Assembly: GCA_037957365.1 (NCBI GenBank)
Contig: JARHVA010000081.1
Coordinates: 5,716,001-5,780,000, forward strand
Direction of reading: 5' to 3'
Length of the DNA: 64,000 nucleotides
Source of the DNA: Torreya grandis
Lineage: Eukaryota > Streptophyta > Pinopsida > Cupressales > Taxaceae
The position numbers were made by a program, and so were the translations under genes. This document shows, piece after piece, positions 10,250 to 22,375 of the stretch. The notes under the pieces are model-generated. The model ran no database searches, was not told where the DNA came from, and saw nothing but the letters and a program-made list of their open reading frames with translations. Position 1 is the stretch's first letter. Every line of letters begins with the position of its first letter.

Positions 10250-12718
10250 TTGTAACACCTTTTGATTGCTGGCCTAATCCTTGCATATCCATATCTGATA
10301 CACCATGCTTTTTAGTGTGTAAATATCCAACATACAAGCCTTATCCATAATTTTCAATTTGAACTCCATTGCCCTTGACCTGGGCAATGAAAATGTATTA
10401 CACAAACTATAATTAACTTAAATTTGTCAATGTATACGGTATGTAGGGGAAACAAAACTTACATGGTACTCAACATCGATGTTGTTGATGCTCTTATTAA
10501 CACCATGCATTATGGATACATCCTCTACAACTACCTGAGTTATCATCTTCCTCATCAGGTCCACCTTGAGCACATGATTGAAAATATATCCTTGGATTAA
10601 AAATGAGGAATTACACATCAACATAAAAGGAGTTACATTGAAGACATGATAATGTAACATCTCATCTTTCATACTTTACACCCATGGCATACAAGGGTCA
10701 CTATTTTATAAGGTAACATGAGAATTTGGAATGTTCAAAGCCCATACCCATGAAATATTTTCATGTCTTTTTGCTTTGAAGTTTCTATGGAAGTCAGTGT
10801 CCTTGCATAGCTGTAGCCACCAATAATGTATGAAACTGATGTTGTTAGTTGGTGAACCAACCAATCCACCTTAAAATGTGAAAATTTCCTTACTGTGATT
10901 AGTAAATGACATTTCAAATGGGAATGGTAAGATTTTATAGATGCATTGTTGTCTTTCCCAACATGTGAAAGTGTCCGACAGCATCAAAACCACATTCCAA
11001 CCATGTATGCCCAATGTTGTTCCCAATATTGGATGAGATGATTAATATATTTATACAAACTTTTTGGACTCCCTTGTATCCATGTCCTAATAGGCACAAT
11101 TATGCATTATGAACCCCAAGTCCTGAAACATCACACGTCTAACATCATCATCTTTCACCTTTGCTATCAAATTCTTCAACCATAGTGATGAACATGCCAA
11201 ATGCATAAGTAGACCTCACAGTCAAATGTCTCCCTGAATAACACAATAGTTTTTCATAAGCAAATGGAATAAGGTAGGGATGGTTTATATGACCATAAAA
11301 ATATGAGGTCCAAAATGTGTGTAGGAATAATGATGATGCACCTAATAACTTTTATCTCTGCATTGACATCGTCGACCATGAAGACATTGATTATCCATTT
11401 AATGTATTTTAAATGCACTCTTTGAAGAATAATTTACATCTACTATGTTATGTTGATAGTACATGACTAAGACATAATGACCCATGTAATGGGCACACCT
11501 TCGTGTTTGGAATCAAACACCAATAGTGTGTACAATTAGAACTATACAAGAAAAAATAAAAACATTAGAATAACTAATATTATTACAAACATTAAAACAA
11601 CTAATATTATCAACTACTCTTATAAACATTGGAACAATACCTTTTTTGTATTTATCCCAAATGTTGCATCCATCACCAATAAGCTATGTTTCCCAAATCT
11701 CAACAACCATTCTAGCTGTTATGGGAGTTGGATGCCCAATATAAAGGGGATTCCCCCATCCCCATCAAGATCTCCCCCATTGTATCCATGATATAAAAAC
11801 CAATTATTGGGATTTGCCAGTGCTCACTCCTGAACACTTATTGTATCATCAACATTGTACACATATTTTTCCTCTTTGATCAATCACCCTTTATTGTATC
11901 TGTTGTCCTTATTCAAGAAATCATCCTACTCTATTTCACCACTAAATAATAGAAGTTTGTCATGCACCATCTCTCAGTGTTTAAGGTGGATAGCATTAGC
12001 GAACATTCCCAAAAATAGTATCCTATGAACCCATTCATTAAGTTGGGGCCTGATGTCAGGAGCAAAAAAAATTCTTTCCCTTAAATTGATCATATTATTG
12101 GTTGTGGTAATAGTTGTACTCACTATCCATGTATTCCACTTGATTGTATGTGACTAGCACACAATCAAGTTTATAGACCATGCATCATGTGCTAAAATGA
12201 TAATGACAATTGCACCTTATATGCCTTCGACCTGAATGGCTACCCTTTCCCAACTTGGGCATTAAAGACTTATCTTTTGGCATGGCATTAATTTCCTAAA
12301 AGTCATCAGGGCCATATGAATACTAGTATTGCATGATTTTTGTGAACAAATAAATAGTCATGCAAGATAAAAAAATGACATGAACAAAACATAATAGCAT
12401 CTAACTAGACATCAACTTGAAATCTATAGTGTGAGGTGACTCACATGACATATTCAAAGGTTGTGCTGATCTTGATATCCTTTCTAGTAAAATCTAAATT
12501 TCTCTTTTAATGTGAACATGAAAATTTGTATGGAATAACAACCTTCTCAATTCTCCTTTGATGAAGTCATCAACCCTGTCCTACTCAACCTAGGAAATCC
12601 ACAAGTCTTCCTTATTGACGTTAGGAAAATTGGCCCACTTGATAGAACTACAATCAAATAGAACCTCACCAAGATTCTACAATTTAAGGTGCATTATTTC
12701 TTCCCACCTTTTTTCCAT
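10250..12718 (-). pseudogene. MULE/FAR1-type transposase with SWIM finger, decayed
   Basis: Minus-strand frames match the mutator-like/FAR1-related protein family from end to end. N-terminal blocks are VDDFIKGELRRLLFHTNFHV, YGPDDF and a basic GRRHIRCNCHYHF zinc-binding-like block. The middle has WFLYHGYNGG, FILGIQLP-stop-QLEWLLRFG, and the first catalytic Asp in MDATFGINTKK (11656-11673). A 99-bp GT...AG intron follows (11542-11640), and the frame resumes as LYTLLVFDSKHEGVPITWVI. The second catalytic region is VDDVNAE (11356-11376). The third, NNASIKSYH (near 10921-10960), has Lys where the family has Glu. The SWIM CxC...CxH finger near 10620-10560 reads CNS...FNH, so most metal ligands are gone. 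Several stops sit at expected Trp positions. A transposase would bind terminal repeats and cut DNA; this copy cannot. I found no terminal inverted repeats. Confidence 0.88.
11542..11640 (-). other. Intron in the MULE pseudogene
   Basis: On the minus strand the sequence is AAG|GTATTG ... CTTGTATAG|TTC. Removing the 99 bp joins GINTKK to F-stop-LYTLLVFD, restoring the family's continuous block in frame (phase 0). The intron is AT-rich and contains a duplicated AACATTA...CTAATATTAT segment. Confidence 0.75.
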
Positions 12719-13639
12719 CTATTTCAACCTACAAGGAGAACATTTCATTGAATGAATTAGAAATAGAATTTTCATATTGAGTGAATGCAAGTTTTCATGT
12801 ATTGCAAAGGACTTTTTTTTCCAATTGAAATCAATATAAAACCCTTCATAAAACATATCAAAATAAATGCATCAAAATGTAGAAATGGACAAAATAGTGC
12901 ATGCACAAGATAGTTGCATTTATAGATGATCTTAAGTGGCACGCACTAACTGTGTGTATGTGGGTCAAGCCCCAGAATGTGATTTTGCTACGAAGCCCAT
13001 AGCTTTAGGAAAGGGTTACAAAAATGAAAAATTGCTAGGAATTCCATAAAATGAAGAAAGGGTTTTAAAAATAGGGGAATTTGCTATGAAGCCCATAGAA
13101 TCAGGAAAGGGTAAAAAAAAAGTGAAATTGATAAGAAGCCCACATGATATTCTTGTTTTCCATCAAGTAATCATTCAATATATTGAATTAGAGGCAAAGA
13201 CATATTGGTATTTATGGACAATGCATGAAAGGAAATACTAGTAGGTGACATAAGAAAAATTTGTACAACATGTGTACATTAAAAATTATATGAGCCTATA
13301 TGGGATGTAATTTATCCCATTTAATTGTAATGGTAGGTTGCCTTATCACCCATAGTAAGGTTAGGGCATGAACCATATTGAGTTATTAGATCTTCAGTGT
13401 AGCAAAATAGGCCACCAATTTTATTTAAATGATTTTATCATAGACCACCACTACCATAATTCCCATATAACGGATTGTAATTTTTGGCCACTAAATTTAG
13501 GGTGGCCCATGAAAAGACATAACACAATTATGAAACAAAATGAAAGATTATTATTTATTATATGTACAAAATTATACAAAAATTTGTCATGATCAAAAAG
13601 CTTCTTTTGCATTACATGTACAAAATTATACCATTGTTT
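12719..13639. other. Non-coding stretch with one minisatellite
   Basis: Nothing coding is recognisable. The stretch holds the ~48-bp tandem repeat at 12985-13142 and otherwise AT-rich unique-looking sequence. Confidence 0.6.
12985..13142. repeat. ~48-bp tandem repeat, about 3.3 copies
   Basis: Units start at 12985, 13032, 13081 and 13129 (partial). Each follows the pattern TTGCTANGAAGCCCATAG, then a ggaAAGGGtt core and a purine-rich tail. Period is 47-49 bp. Confidence 0.85.
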
Positions 13640-14341
13640 AATGTCAATTGTTTACAGCTAATCTGAGTAGTACCCATCATGATTCTGGGCATTTCTATCA
13701 TCCTCAAATTATATTAATGGTGTTGGAAAATGACTTATTTGCCACGTTGCTTATTGGTATGTAAGGTCATCCAACACATGTTTAAGATCTAATTCAGGAT
13801 TTGAATCTAGATAATTCCATAATTATACACAATTATCATGAAGACCATCCCACATTGAAATTTGAAATCTAATCACAAGGTGGTATGTACGAAAGAATCT
13901 CTCTGGCAAAAATGTTGCATAACTAGTTCTATCAAAGTACATGCCAAACCAACTTTTCATCATGGGATTCAATGATATTTCATGTTGTAGAATAATTAAT
14001 TCTGATAAGAGATTAGAATTAAAAATTATATCCAACATTTCCATTTGTCAATATGACCAATTACATTTTAACATCTCCAAAGTAAAAACATTATTAATAT
14101 TCCACCAAATCTTGGTAATGTGATTTGCATGAGTAGCTCAAGAAGGTGGTGGTTGACTAAAAATTTCATTCAATTCAACTAAAACTTGATCTAAGTCTCT
14201 CCTTGTTACATATCTAAGTTGGATTATGGAATTCCATAAGTGATTGGAATGCCAATTGGAGATGGGTTTTGAAAACATCGACATACTACAAATAAACACA
14301 CAAACCACCAATATGACAAATATAAAATTAACATTCAACAC
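13640..14341 (-). pseudogene. Decayed reading frame of unknown family
   Basis: Two open pieces (starting at 14341 and 14044) are in the same frame, and the frame stays readable to about 13640: roughly 230 codons with five or six stops. The three in the last third are TAA codons that look like decayed CAA (V-stop-LWNYLDS, YQ-stop-ATWQIS, LI-stop-FEDDR). The N-terminus is hydrophobic (FIFVILVVCVFICS), like a membrane segment or signal. Later blocks are RRDLDQVLVELNEIF, SLNPMMKSWFGMYFDRTS and FRTYHLVIRFQISMWDGLHD. I do not recognise it. It may be a transposon ORF, a host exon or an old viral insertion; it lies about 0.9 kb upstream (5') of the MULE pseudogene on the same strand. Confidence 0.45.
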
Positions 14342-15225
14342 TATTACTTTACAAGTATTTTATGGGCCTCCATACTAAGATGGATCCATAACATGCATGT
14401 GAGTGGAATCTCAACCATGAGATAAAGGGCTTCAATTCATATTCTAGATAATTCAATTCAACTACATGCTCTTAATAAAACCTTAATTTGATATAAGCAC
14501 ATAGAACTAGATATATAAGCAGAAAATTAAATCAATGTATAACTCCTTTGATTAAATGCCAAGACCTCTTTATAGTACATGATAAAATAAGAATAAGAGA
14601 CCCTGCTTAGAATAGGGTTCGATGAGAATATAAATGATGAAATGACCAAGCATTATGTGTGTCTGCATGCATGCATGTGCACTCCTCAAGGGCATATATA
14701 CACATGGGTTAACCTTAAAATATAGTAAAATTTGAAAATCAAGGCACAAAAGAACCATAAATTAAGGGGATAGTCATATGGGCTAACCAAAGAAAAGACA
14801 CTAAAAAAATATTTTGGACATTTTGAGAGCATTCAGAGTTGTACAAAGGAAAATGAATATTCATTTTCTAGGTTTTCATATAATTTTCAATAGTGCATGC
14901 TTATCCTACACTTTTCAAATTATTCACAGAGGGACCAATATCTTTCTGATAGTTACTCAACAAGGATATAATACTAATGTGTTCATGGGCTATATGTTAT
15001 GTAAGAAAATAAACACACATTGTACAAACCAATGTCGGTACTCAAATTATATGTCTCCATAGCATATTGTTTTAACATACATCGAAATCCTATTGGATTC
15101 AATGTATGACTTGCTAATGGGAAAGCCAATTATCTATAAATAGGGAGATCACTTTTGATTGGATTTTTAAATGTATGACCAACTACACTAGACTAAAATA
15201 GAGAAATTAATATATTCAATTTTGT

Positions 15226-15306
15226 TGTGCTTTAATTATAAATTCTATGTGGCCTCTAATTTGAGGGTTTATGTGCTCTAATTATAAATTCTATGTGGCC
15301 TCAAAG
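15226..15306. repeat. 46-bp tandem duplication
   Basis: TGTGCT(T/C)TAATTATAAATTC and the following TATGTGGCCTC occur twice, at 15226 and 15272, almost identical. The second copy is incomplete. Confidence 0.9.
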
Positions 15307-16249
15307 TCTTACAGCCTAAATTATGGTTCAAATTTTTCTATCTTTGTTCTTCACTATGCATTTGACAACTTGAATTCTGTATGTGACACTTAGATTTTCT
15401 TCCAGTCAATTTTAGAATAAAAACTCTTTACATTACACCAACTCACTATCCTTATATTTATGTTTCTCCTCATATACTTAATATTTGAGTTTATAAAATA
15501 GAATATGCCATATAGGTTTTTATGCTTGTTTGCCATAAAACATGCCATTTATGAGATTTGAACATGGATCATCTTGTAAATGTGATTTGCACAAAGATCA
15601 TAAGAAGGGCAATGTTGAATAAAATTTTTGGTAGGCATAGTTGGTAATCTACTTTAGTAATTGAATTGTCACCACCCATACTTTAGTTATTTGAGCCAAT
15701 TTAGGAATTCTTCATTGTACAAATCTACACTATTCCATGCACCATAAATTTGTACAAATTTAGGTTCACCATTTAATGTCTATTTATAATTTCACTGAAT
15801 AGCTTATACCATCTTCAAAAAAAATTGATTGTACTAAGTGTAAATATGGATCACATGTAACCCAACTAAAGTCTAATGCTAAATTGACACAAATTCTTGG
15901 TGCACATAATTATGTAATGAAAATTATTTAAATTAGCTCAAATACCTGAGTGTGATAAGCTCATGATGGCTGCCATTAACAAGAAGTATGTTGATATTGA
16001 TGAATACCCCAAATTTCTCATTAACATTATGCTTTGTTTTGGTCTAGGTAACTCTACTTTAAAGAATATATCATAAGAATTTAGTGAAAATTGTTGGGTA
16101 CATCAAAAAATCTATAGTGGCATTACATTACAAACTATTTTACAATGAATCTAATTATGGAATCATCTACAATGAAATATTTTTACATGTAAAAATGATC
16201 CCCATATAGTAGAAGCTTCAGCATAAGCGTCATGGAAGAGACATAAATT

Positions 16250-16887
16250 ATTAGACTAGCAATTTCATTATTATCATAGAATTGAAGACTATGGTGTGAA
16301 AAATAAAGAGGATATGAGAGTTAAACATCTATGATTTCTACTAGATATGATGTTATTGATGAATGGGGTGGCCCAATCCTTATCCTATATGCTGGCCTTC
16401 TTCTATAAGGGGAAAATGACTCAAACAGTTACAAATAAAGTTCATGAAATAGGTTTAAAATTTGGCATTCACGTTATGTATGGCATCAATGCACAGTCCG
16501 TCAAAGCAAAAACTTGTATTTTAGGTCCTTGAGTTATTATCAATACCAAAACCTTCAATATTTTTCTCTTAGTCTAGACTCTGCATCAATGATTTACATG
16601 AATAAAACAATTATTGTGCAGGGATTTCCAAATGAAGAGAATGGAAAGATTTAGAGGGCCAAAGACATAACATTGAGTGGGAAGAAATTTGAATGGATGT
16701 CTGAATGCTTCATAAGTGTGGACACTAAGGTGGGACCAGGAAGGGAATTTATTCAATTGATCTATCACTAGTATGCAGACTAGGGTGTTGATCTAGGTTT
16801 GTAAGAAAAACAATATATTAGACTAGTAATTTTGTTATTGTCATAGAAATAAAGACTGTGGTGTGAAAAATAAAGAGGAGATTGTGA
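16250..16887. repeat. ~70-bp direct repeat pair 567 bp apart
   Basis: Copies at 16250-16320 and 16817-16887 share ATTAGACTAG, then ATTATCATAG/ATTGTCATAG, then TGGTGTGAAAAATAAAGAGGA, with scattered differences. Confidence 0.8.
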
Positions 16888-17476
16888 TCAGAGCAAGGAA
16901 CCAAAACCTATTTATTTTGTGATAGAATGAATGAAAAAATAAGAGTAAATGTAAGAATCTAAGCTAAAAGTACCTAGTATGGAAAGCAATTTGGAGGAAG
17001 GACCAGCATGAGCCACCACAATCACCACTTCTCAACTTATGAGCTCTGGTGTGTAATTTCTAATTTGATCAAAAAAGTTTCATATGTAGACTAGGGTATT
17101 CAATTTAGAGAATATAATTTGGGGGAAAATTTAAATCTTATCAGCCTTGCAAGTTTCCTACCCAGTTATTAAAAGTTTGGTTAACTGTGAAATTGGTGAC
17201 TGTGTGAGTTAAAGTGAAATGTGATCATGTGGGTTGGTCAAGTAGCTAACCATGGTTTAAGGTGGTTTAATTTTATTTTCATGGTTTAAGTGGATGATGC
17301 TATTCAATAGTGATGGCAATAATTATTCATCAGTGACTAGCATGCACTGGGAGTTAGTGTGTGCTGGTTAAGCTCATCACAAAAATTTGTCACATGTCGA
17401 GATAAGTAAATGGAAGATGTTGAAGGGAGATTGTGAGAAAAAGATGATTTCAAAGTAGGCCATAACAAAAAAGGGC

Positions 17477-17495
17477 GGGGGGGGGGGGGGGGGGG
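17477..17495 (+). repeat. 19-base G homopolymer
   Basis: An uninterrupted run of 19 G follows AAGGGC. It is striking in AT-rich DNA. Exact length is prone to sequencing error. Confidence 0.85.
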
Positions 17496-18066
17496 TAAAT
17501 CATCAAAGGAAGAAAAACATGCCATTTCCTTAATTAGATCAAGGCATAGTTAATAAAAGTCTATAGGGCTTGGTAACATTTGTTTTGGTTATAAATTATT
17601 TGTTTTTAAAAATTTAAGGAGGTTAGCCACTGCCAAAAGAGAGATCATCATTTGCACCCAGACTATGTTATTGGATATGCCCCTAATCCCCTTGGGTATG
17701 TGTACGGTGGATGATATGTGAAGGAAATGTGTAGGATATGTCCTTGCTCCTATTGGTATGTTCAAGTATGTCTGAGGATGTATCTAGGGATATCTCCAAG
17801 GATAGGGATGTACCCTAAAAATATGTTTTTTTTATATTTTTTCTTTATTTCACTAGTTAAATTCAAATATAGACCTCAAAAAACATTTATAAGTGCATTT
17901 ATAACCTTAAAAGTAGTAATCACACTCATTTTATCAAAAGATAACAACACATTTACCTTTCATTGCATTTTTACCTTCCATTGCATATTTATCCACTCTT
18001 GCTCATTTTTTTTTTTGCATAAGATTGAAAATCATTTATTGTGATAAATTTAAAGTATGAAACTCA
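17496..18066. other. Non-coding stretch before the hAT exon
   Basis: It contains a patch rich in GGATATG/GGTATG/GTACGG words (17640-17820) and then an intron-like T-rich run (TTTTTTTTTTGCATAAG near 18008-18024). It may be the left subterminal region and last intron of a hAT element. Confidence 0.4.
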
Positions 18067-18366
18067 ATGAAGTGTAACAAGTTGGTAGAAAAAAAGATGG
18101 AGGATTTAGTCTATGTGCATTCCAACTTGTGTCTTCTCTCACACAAGCAACCTAACTATAAGGAAGGGGCAACAAAGTATTGGGATGTAGACCCAAATAC
18201 TATCAATTTGGATGCCTCCATTTCCTACCGTTCATTACTTGATACATATTTGGAGGGTGATTTACATGACATGCATAGTGGAGCTAGTGGGAATGGCACT
18301 ATTATTGCTTATGGTTCTAATGAATCATATCATGATGAAGACCTCACAACTGAAGATGAAAATTAA
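18067..18366 (+). pseudogene. hAT-superfamily transposase, C-terminal exon
   Basis: The frame reads KCNKLVEKKMEDLVYVHSNL, then LCLLSHKQPNYKEGATKYWD, then a short acidic tail ending in TEDEN. The (K)xxEDLVYVHSNLRLLSR...Y..G..K.WD pattern is the C-terminal end of the hAT dimerisation region in DUF659/hAT-type plant proteins. The upstream exons with the catalytic core are not visible; a T-rich run and possible 3' splice site precede the exon. A related word family occurs on both sides in opposite orientation (about 17640-17820 and 18600-18690), which may be subterminal repeats. hAT transposases act as dimers on short terminal repeats. The fragment is probably a relic, though it has no internal stop. 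Confidence 0.72.
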
Positions 18367-18599
18367 TATAGACTATAGTGAATGCTGAGTTGTCTTTATT
18401 GTTTTCTATACATTATAATTTGTAACATTTTCACTCTGTACCTATTATAAAATTATAAAACTAATCAAAGTTTGATCGTTTAATGGCATTGAACTTATGA
18501 GTATGTTTTGTTGATATTTAGCTTATTTTATTTCCTCTATGCATTTTATGTGGTTACTTTGTTTATATGCCTTTATTTTTAATTATAGAAATATATTTT

Positions 18600-18690
18600 T
18601 GTACGATCGTACCCTACCATACCCAAACCCCCCCGCAAAAAAATACATGTATCCATGTACCCGATACATATACCCATATCATATGAATAA
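18600..18690. repeat. Possible hAT subterminal repeat patch
   Basis: GTACGATCGTACCC, TACCATACCC, a C7 run, ATGTATCCATGTACCC and ATACCCATATC lie close together. Reverse-complemented they resemble the GGATATG/GGTATG/GTACGG patch at 17640-17820. No exact terminal inverted repeat was identified. Confidence 0.35.
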
Positions 18691-18799
18691 CTTAGCACCC
18701 AAATAAATAAAAAGGAAGAAAGGAATAAAATTATCCTCAATATATAACATCTAGAAGGAGAGATACATAATTGAATTAGATTGTGGAAACAAGTAACAA

Positions 18800-19410
18800 T
18801 GTCACACAATGACAAATTCTAATTTTCACAGGGAAGAACTATGACTTCTGGCAATTAAAATGAAAACATCATTTTGTTTTCAAGATGTTTTAGATCTGAT
18901 AGAAAATAGATTTATAGAACCCCTAAATCAGACAACCTATAAGGTTTCGACACAAGTAGAAAAATACCAAATTAGAGAAGATAAGAAAATGATATCAAAA
19001 CCCTATTTTTTATTCAATAAATAATAGATGAATTTATTTTTCCTAGGGTTGTAGCAACAACTAAATCTAAGAGGGTATGAGATATATTATAAACTCTTTG
19101 TCAAAGAACAACTAAGGTGAAAGTGGTTGAAATATATATTATTATGATTTTTTTTTGAGAATTTAGAAGTGAAAGATTTAGAGTCCGTAGACTAGTTTTG
19201 AGGCAAGTTATGAGTTTGTTAATCAAATTAGATTACATGGAGAATAAATAATTTATTAAAAGGTTGTAAAAAATATTCCCAAGAGTCTACCCAGTAAATT
19301 TGATGCAATTTTTATTGCAATTGAAGAGTCCAAAGACATTACACAACTATCTATAGATGAGTTTATAGGGTCTCTCCCATGAGTAAATAATGATTAAAAA
19401 TAATAGTACG
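18800..19410 (+). pseudogene. gag: copia B gag, left part
   Basis: In shifting plus-strand frames the copia gag (UBN2) blocks are readable: GKNYDFWQLK (18831 onward), then MKTSFCFQDVLDLIENRFIEP, then the AEEK-like YQIREDKK block, VVATTKSKRV, and near the end AIEESKD- and DEFIGSL-like blocks. Several frameshifts and stops show it is old. No LTR or PBS is found upstream. Gag ends abruptly at 19410 where the LTR of element C begins, and resumes after 34123. Confidence 0.8.
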
Positions 19411-20646
19411 TGTATACACATAATATTTTCAAATTTTTATTGATTATTGAAACTTCATATCTTGTAGGAACCTAATGAGTCACAATCTCTCTAAGTGCAT
19501 GCCTTAAGGGGTGCACTGGGAATGGATGGGTAGAGCATCGATGCTTCATAAGATTGTTGTTCCTTTTTCCACTTGCCATCTACAAACTTATATCCTAAAA
19601 ACTTGAACCCTAAGATTATTTCTCTCTTTCCTATCCATTATTGTCATTGTCATGTTTTATTCCTTCATTTCTTGCCTTGTTACCCTTTTGACCTATTTAG
19701 CAAACTAAGTCAACCTAGTCAACCTAATGTGTTTTGGGGACACTTTAACTCTTTTGGTTTGTTAGGATCCTATTTGACCTAACATAGACCTAATTAGTTA
19801 TCCCAAAAATGTGTTAGGTTGACCCAGTTGACCTAGTACAGTCAACATGTCTGAAAGTTTTTTGGCAAGTTACCACTATATATACAAGGTCATTTCCCAC
19901 CATTTCAGAAGAGAACAAATAATTAAGTGAAGAAGTGAGAAAAAACATCTATTTATTGACCATTCTACATGATGAATAAATCTTTAAGGTTCAATAATTT
20001 CTTTGGAGATCTGATCTTGCCTTGTGGAGAAGTCTTTTAGATGCTTAAGTAGGTCATGTAGCCTAGAGCTGATTTATCTTGGCTATCCTTACAACCACAA
20101 TAATCTCTTATGAAGCACGTTGGCCAAGGGAGAGATTAAGGCTCAATAGGTTCATATTCAAGGTAAGTATTCCTAACTTTATTTCTCCTTTGTAAGAGTA
20201 GATAGATAATGTAGTATGTATTCTTCTCTTCCATGTATTAAGATTTTGTATACATTGACATAAGTATATGTCTTCTATACATGTTTAGTTTATTTTTTGT
20301 TTATTTTTTTATTCTAACCCCCACTTTGTGCCACAAGCTTTGGTGCACACTAGATTAGTTTACTTTTATTTTTATTAGAATAGTTTACTCTCTTGTTAAG
20401 TGAAATATCAAATCAGGGCTCTCTTAGGGTTATTCTACAATTGTGTTATACTGTAGGCTTTGGAACCCTTCTTAGCATGATATGTTGTGACAAGTGATAC
20501 AATTGATCCCCTAATTGGGTCTATCAGATCCCCATATTGGTCATGCTCCCACTTAATAAGTGTATGCCCAATTATAAGTATAGGTGTGCTCTATCTTATC
20601 TGATCCAGGATTAATTCATGTACATCATACAATTCTAATTGCATAC
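19411..20646 (+). repeat. 5' LTR of element C
   Basis: It begins TGTATACACATAATATTT and aligns along its whole length with 32879-34123. Both copies share the block from CTTAAGGGGTGCA to the TATA box and the CTAATTGCATAC end. Confidence 0.9.
19875..19888 (+). promoter_or_regulatory. Likely TATA box of the element C 5' LTR
   Basis: CTATATATACAAGG is conserved at the same position in the 3' LTR (33344-33357) although the flanks have diverged, which supports a promoter role. Confidence 0.6.
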
Positions 20647-20650
20647 TTTT

Positions 20651-20668
20651 TGGTGAACCTGATGTGAA
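20651..20668 (+). other. Candidate primer-binding site of element C
   Basis: TGGTGAACCTGATGTGAA lies a few bases inside the 5' LTR and starts with the TGG expected of a tRNA 3'-end complement. I cannot name the tRNA. Confidence 0.4.
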
Positions 20669-22375
20669 ACTTACCCTTGCATGATTTATTTCACTTATTT
20701 TATTCTTTTTGTCATCATTTATATCATATATTTTGACAAACTAGTTTGATTTTGTCGACCCAGTTATTTTTATCTATGCATAAGAATAGGCAACTAGATC
20801 AATTAGCTCAACATGAAGGTTTTCAACACTTTTTTGAATTTTAGTTCAGCCTACTAGGTTGACTAAGTTGACCTATCACATTTTTAGCCACTTTATAGTA
20901 GGTTCTTGTACAACCTAATTGATCAGCTTGACCCAATACAAGTTTCAATTTTCTAGACTTCTAGATTAGCCTACTAGGTTGACCAACTCAACCTAATGCA
21001 TTTTTAGACTTCTAATTCAGTCAACTAGGTCGACCAATTTGACCTAGTGTATTTTTAGTAGCTTTTTGTATTGTTTGGTCAACTAGCTCAGCTTAGGTTA
21101 TAGGTTTTTGATGGATTTCTCCAACATTCTAGATCAGTAATCTCCTTCATTTTCAACTTTGAACCATCAAAGTCAATCTTTTATTCTCTATTTATTTCTA
21201 TTCTATAATTTCCTTTCATGTTTGCAGTCTTCAAAACTAACCCTACACAACCAACTAGATTGACCTAATTGATCCAGTTCTATGTTTTGTGTGTTATTTG
21301 AAATAACTAGGTTGACCTAGTTGACCTAATAGGTTTTCTAGACCCTGTCTTTAAAAGTACTAGCTCAACCCTGTCGACCTAGTTTTGTATGTTGTGCATT
21401 TAGTGTTCTCACTATACCTTATTTCAAAGTTAGAATTCACTTTTTATGATAATCACATTTTCTCTTTTAGTTGATTGCATGCTTAGAATACTTCACATAG
21501 TCTAATTATGATATTTTTAATTAACCACTTAGTTTCACTATTTCTATTTTATGCACACATGGCCAAATCGCATAACATCAACAAGCATTTTAAAATTTGA
21601 CTACCCATGACAACCTACTTGGATTTCATCACCAAGGGGGAAGTTGACTTGATGATTTGGTCAATTATAAATCATGGTTAATGGTATATTCTAGCGAAGT
21701 ACCCAACACCCTTATCACTGCAGTATGTGAAGTGAGGGGGTAGGCCCCAATACCAAGCCTATATCATTACCACTACAATCACTTTCATCCTAAACTTACT
21801 TGAAAACATCCATAGATTTATATCTAGTACCTTGCTTATAGCCAACTCCCTATCACTTAAAATAATTCTTAATAATATAATTAACATTCTAGGTTGACCA
21901 ATTATCTAGCTTTACTTTCCAAGTTGTCTGCTTGCTCTTTGCTTAATTATGTATGCAAGAAATTACATTAGCTAATGTTGGTGTAAGGTTTTGCTTTATG
22001 TGCATTAATTGGATTGGATAGTTTCAATTTAATTGACTATATATTTACTTTTAGAATTTACTTTCTTAGATCAACTACAAACTATCTTGTTTCATTTCAC
22101 AAACTTATTATCAGGGCTTTCCTTTACTTCTTGCTCATTGCACTAGGTTTAACCTATCGACCTAGCATATTTGTTATCCCCTGTACATTGCACTAGGTTA
22201 ACCTAGTCAACCTAGCACTATTTACAAGCTTTTTACCCTTTTTTTAGTCTCTATTCTCTATACTCGATCGATCCTATGGACCCTGTATAGTTTCATAGTC
22301 CCTATTTTTGCATTAGGTTGACCAGGTTGACCTAGTTATGTTTCAGTCACTTTATAATTTCTTTGCTTTCTCATC
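20669..22375 (+). other. Leader of element C rich in TTGACC motifs
   Basis: No coding domain is recognisable. The leader contains many TTGACC/GGTCAA words, often paired head to head (for example near 20870, 20980, 21030, 21310, 22190 and 22320). Confidence 0.7.

Larger units (their letters stand above)
14342..17476. other. AT-rich non-coding stretch with short duplications
   Basis: There is no recognisable protein domain. Features seen are a 46-bp tandem duplication at 15226-15306 and a ~70-bp segment repeated at 16250 and 16817. A plus-strand reading frame around 16220-16530 is fairly open but matches nothing I know. Confidence 0.55.

Noticed and set aside
16220..16530. Fairly open plus-strand frame
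   Set aside because: Only about 60-100 codons, no domain recognised, and part of it is a segment repeated at 16817; kept only as a repeat.
17337..17525. Minus-strand frame with a poly-Pro run
   Set aside because: The Pro run is only the complement of the G homopolymer; the rest has no protein-like pattern.
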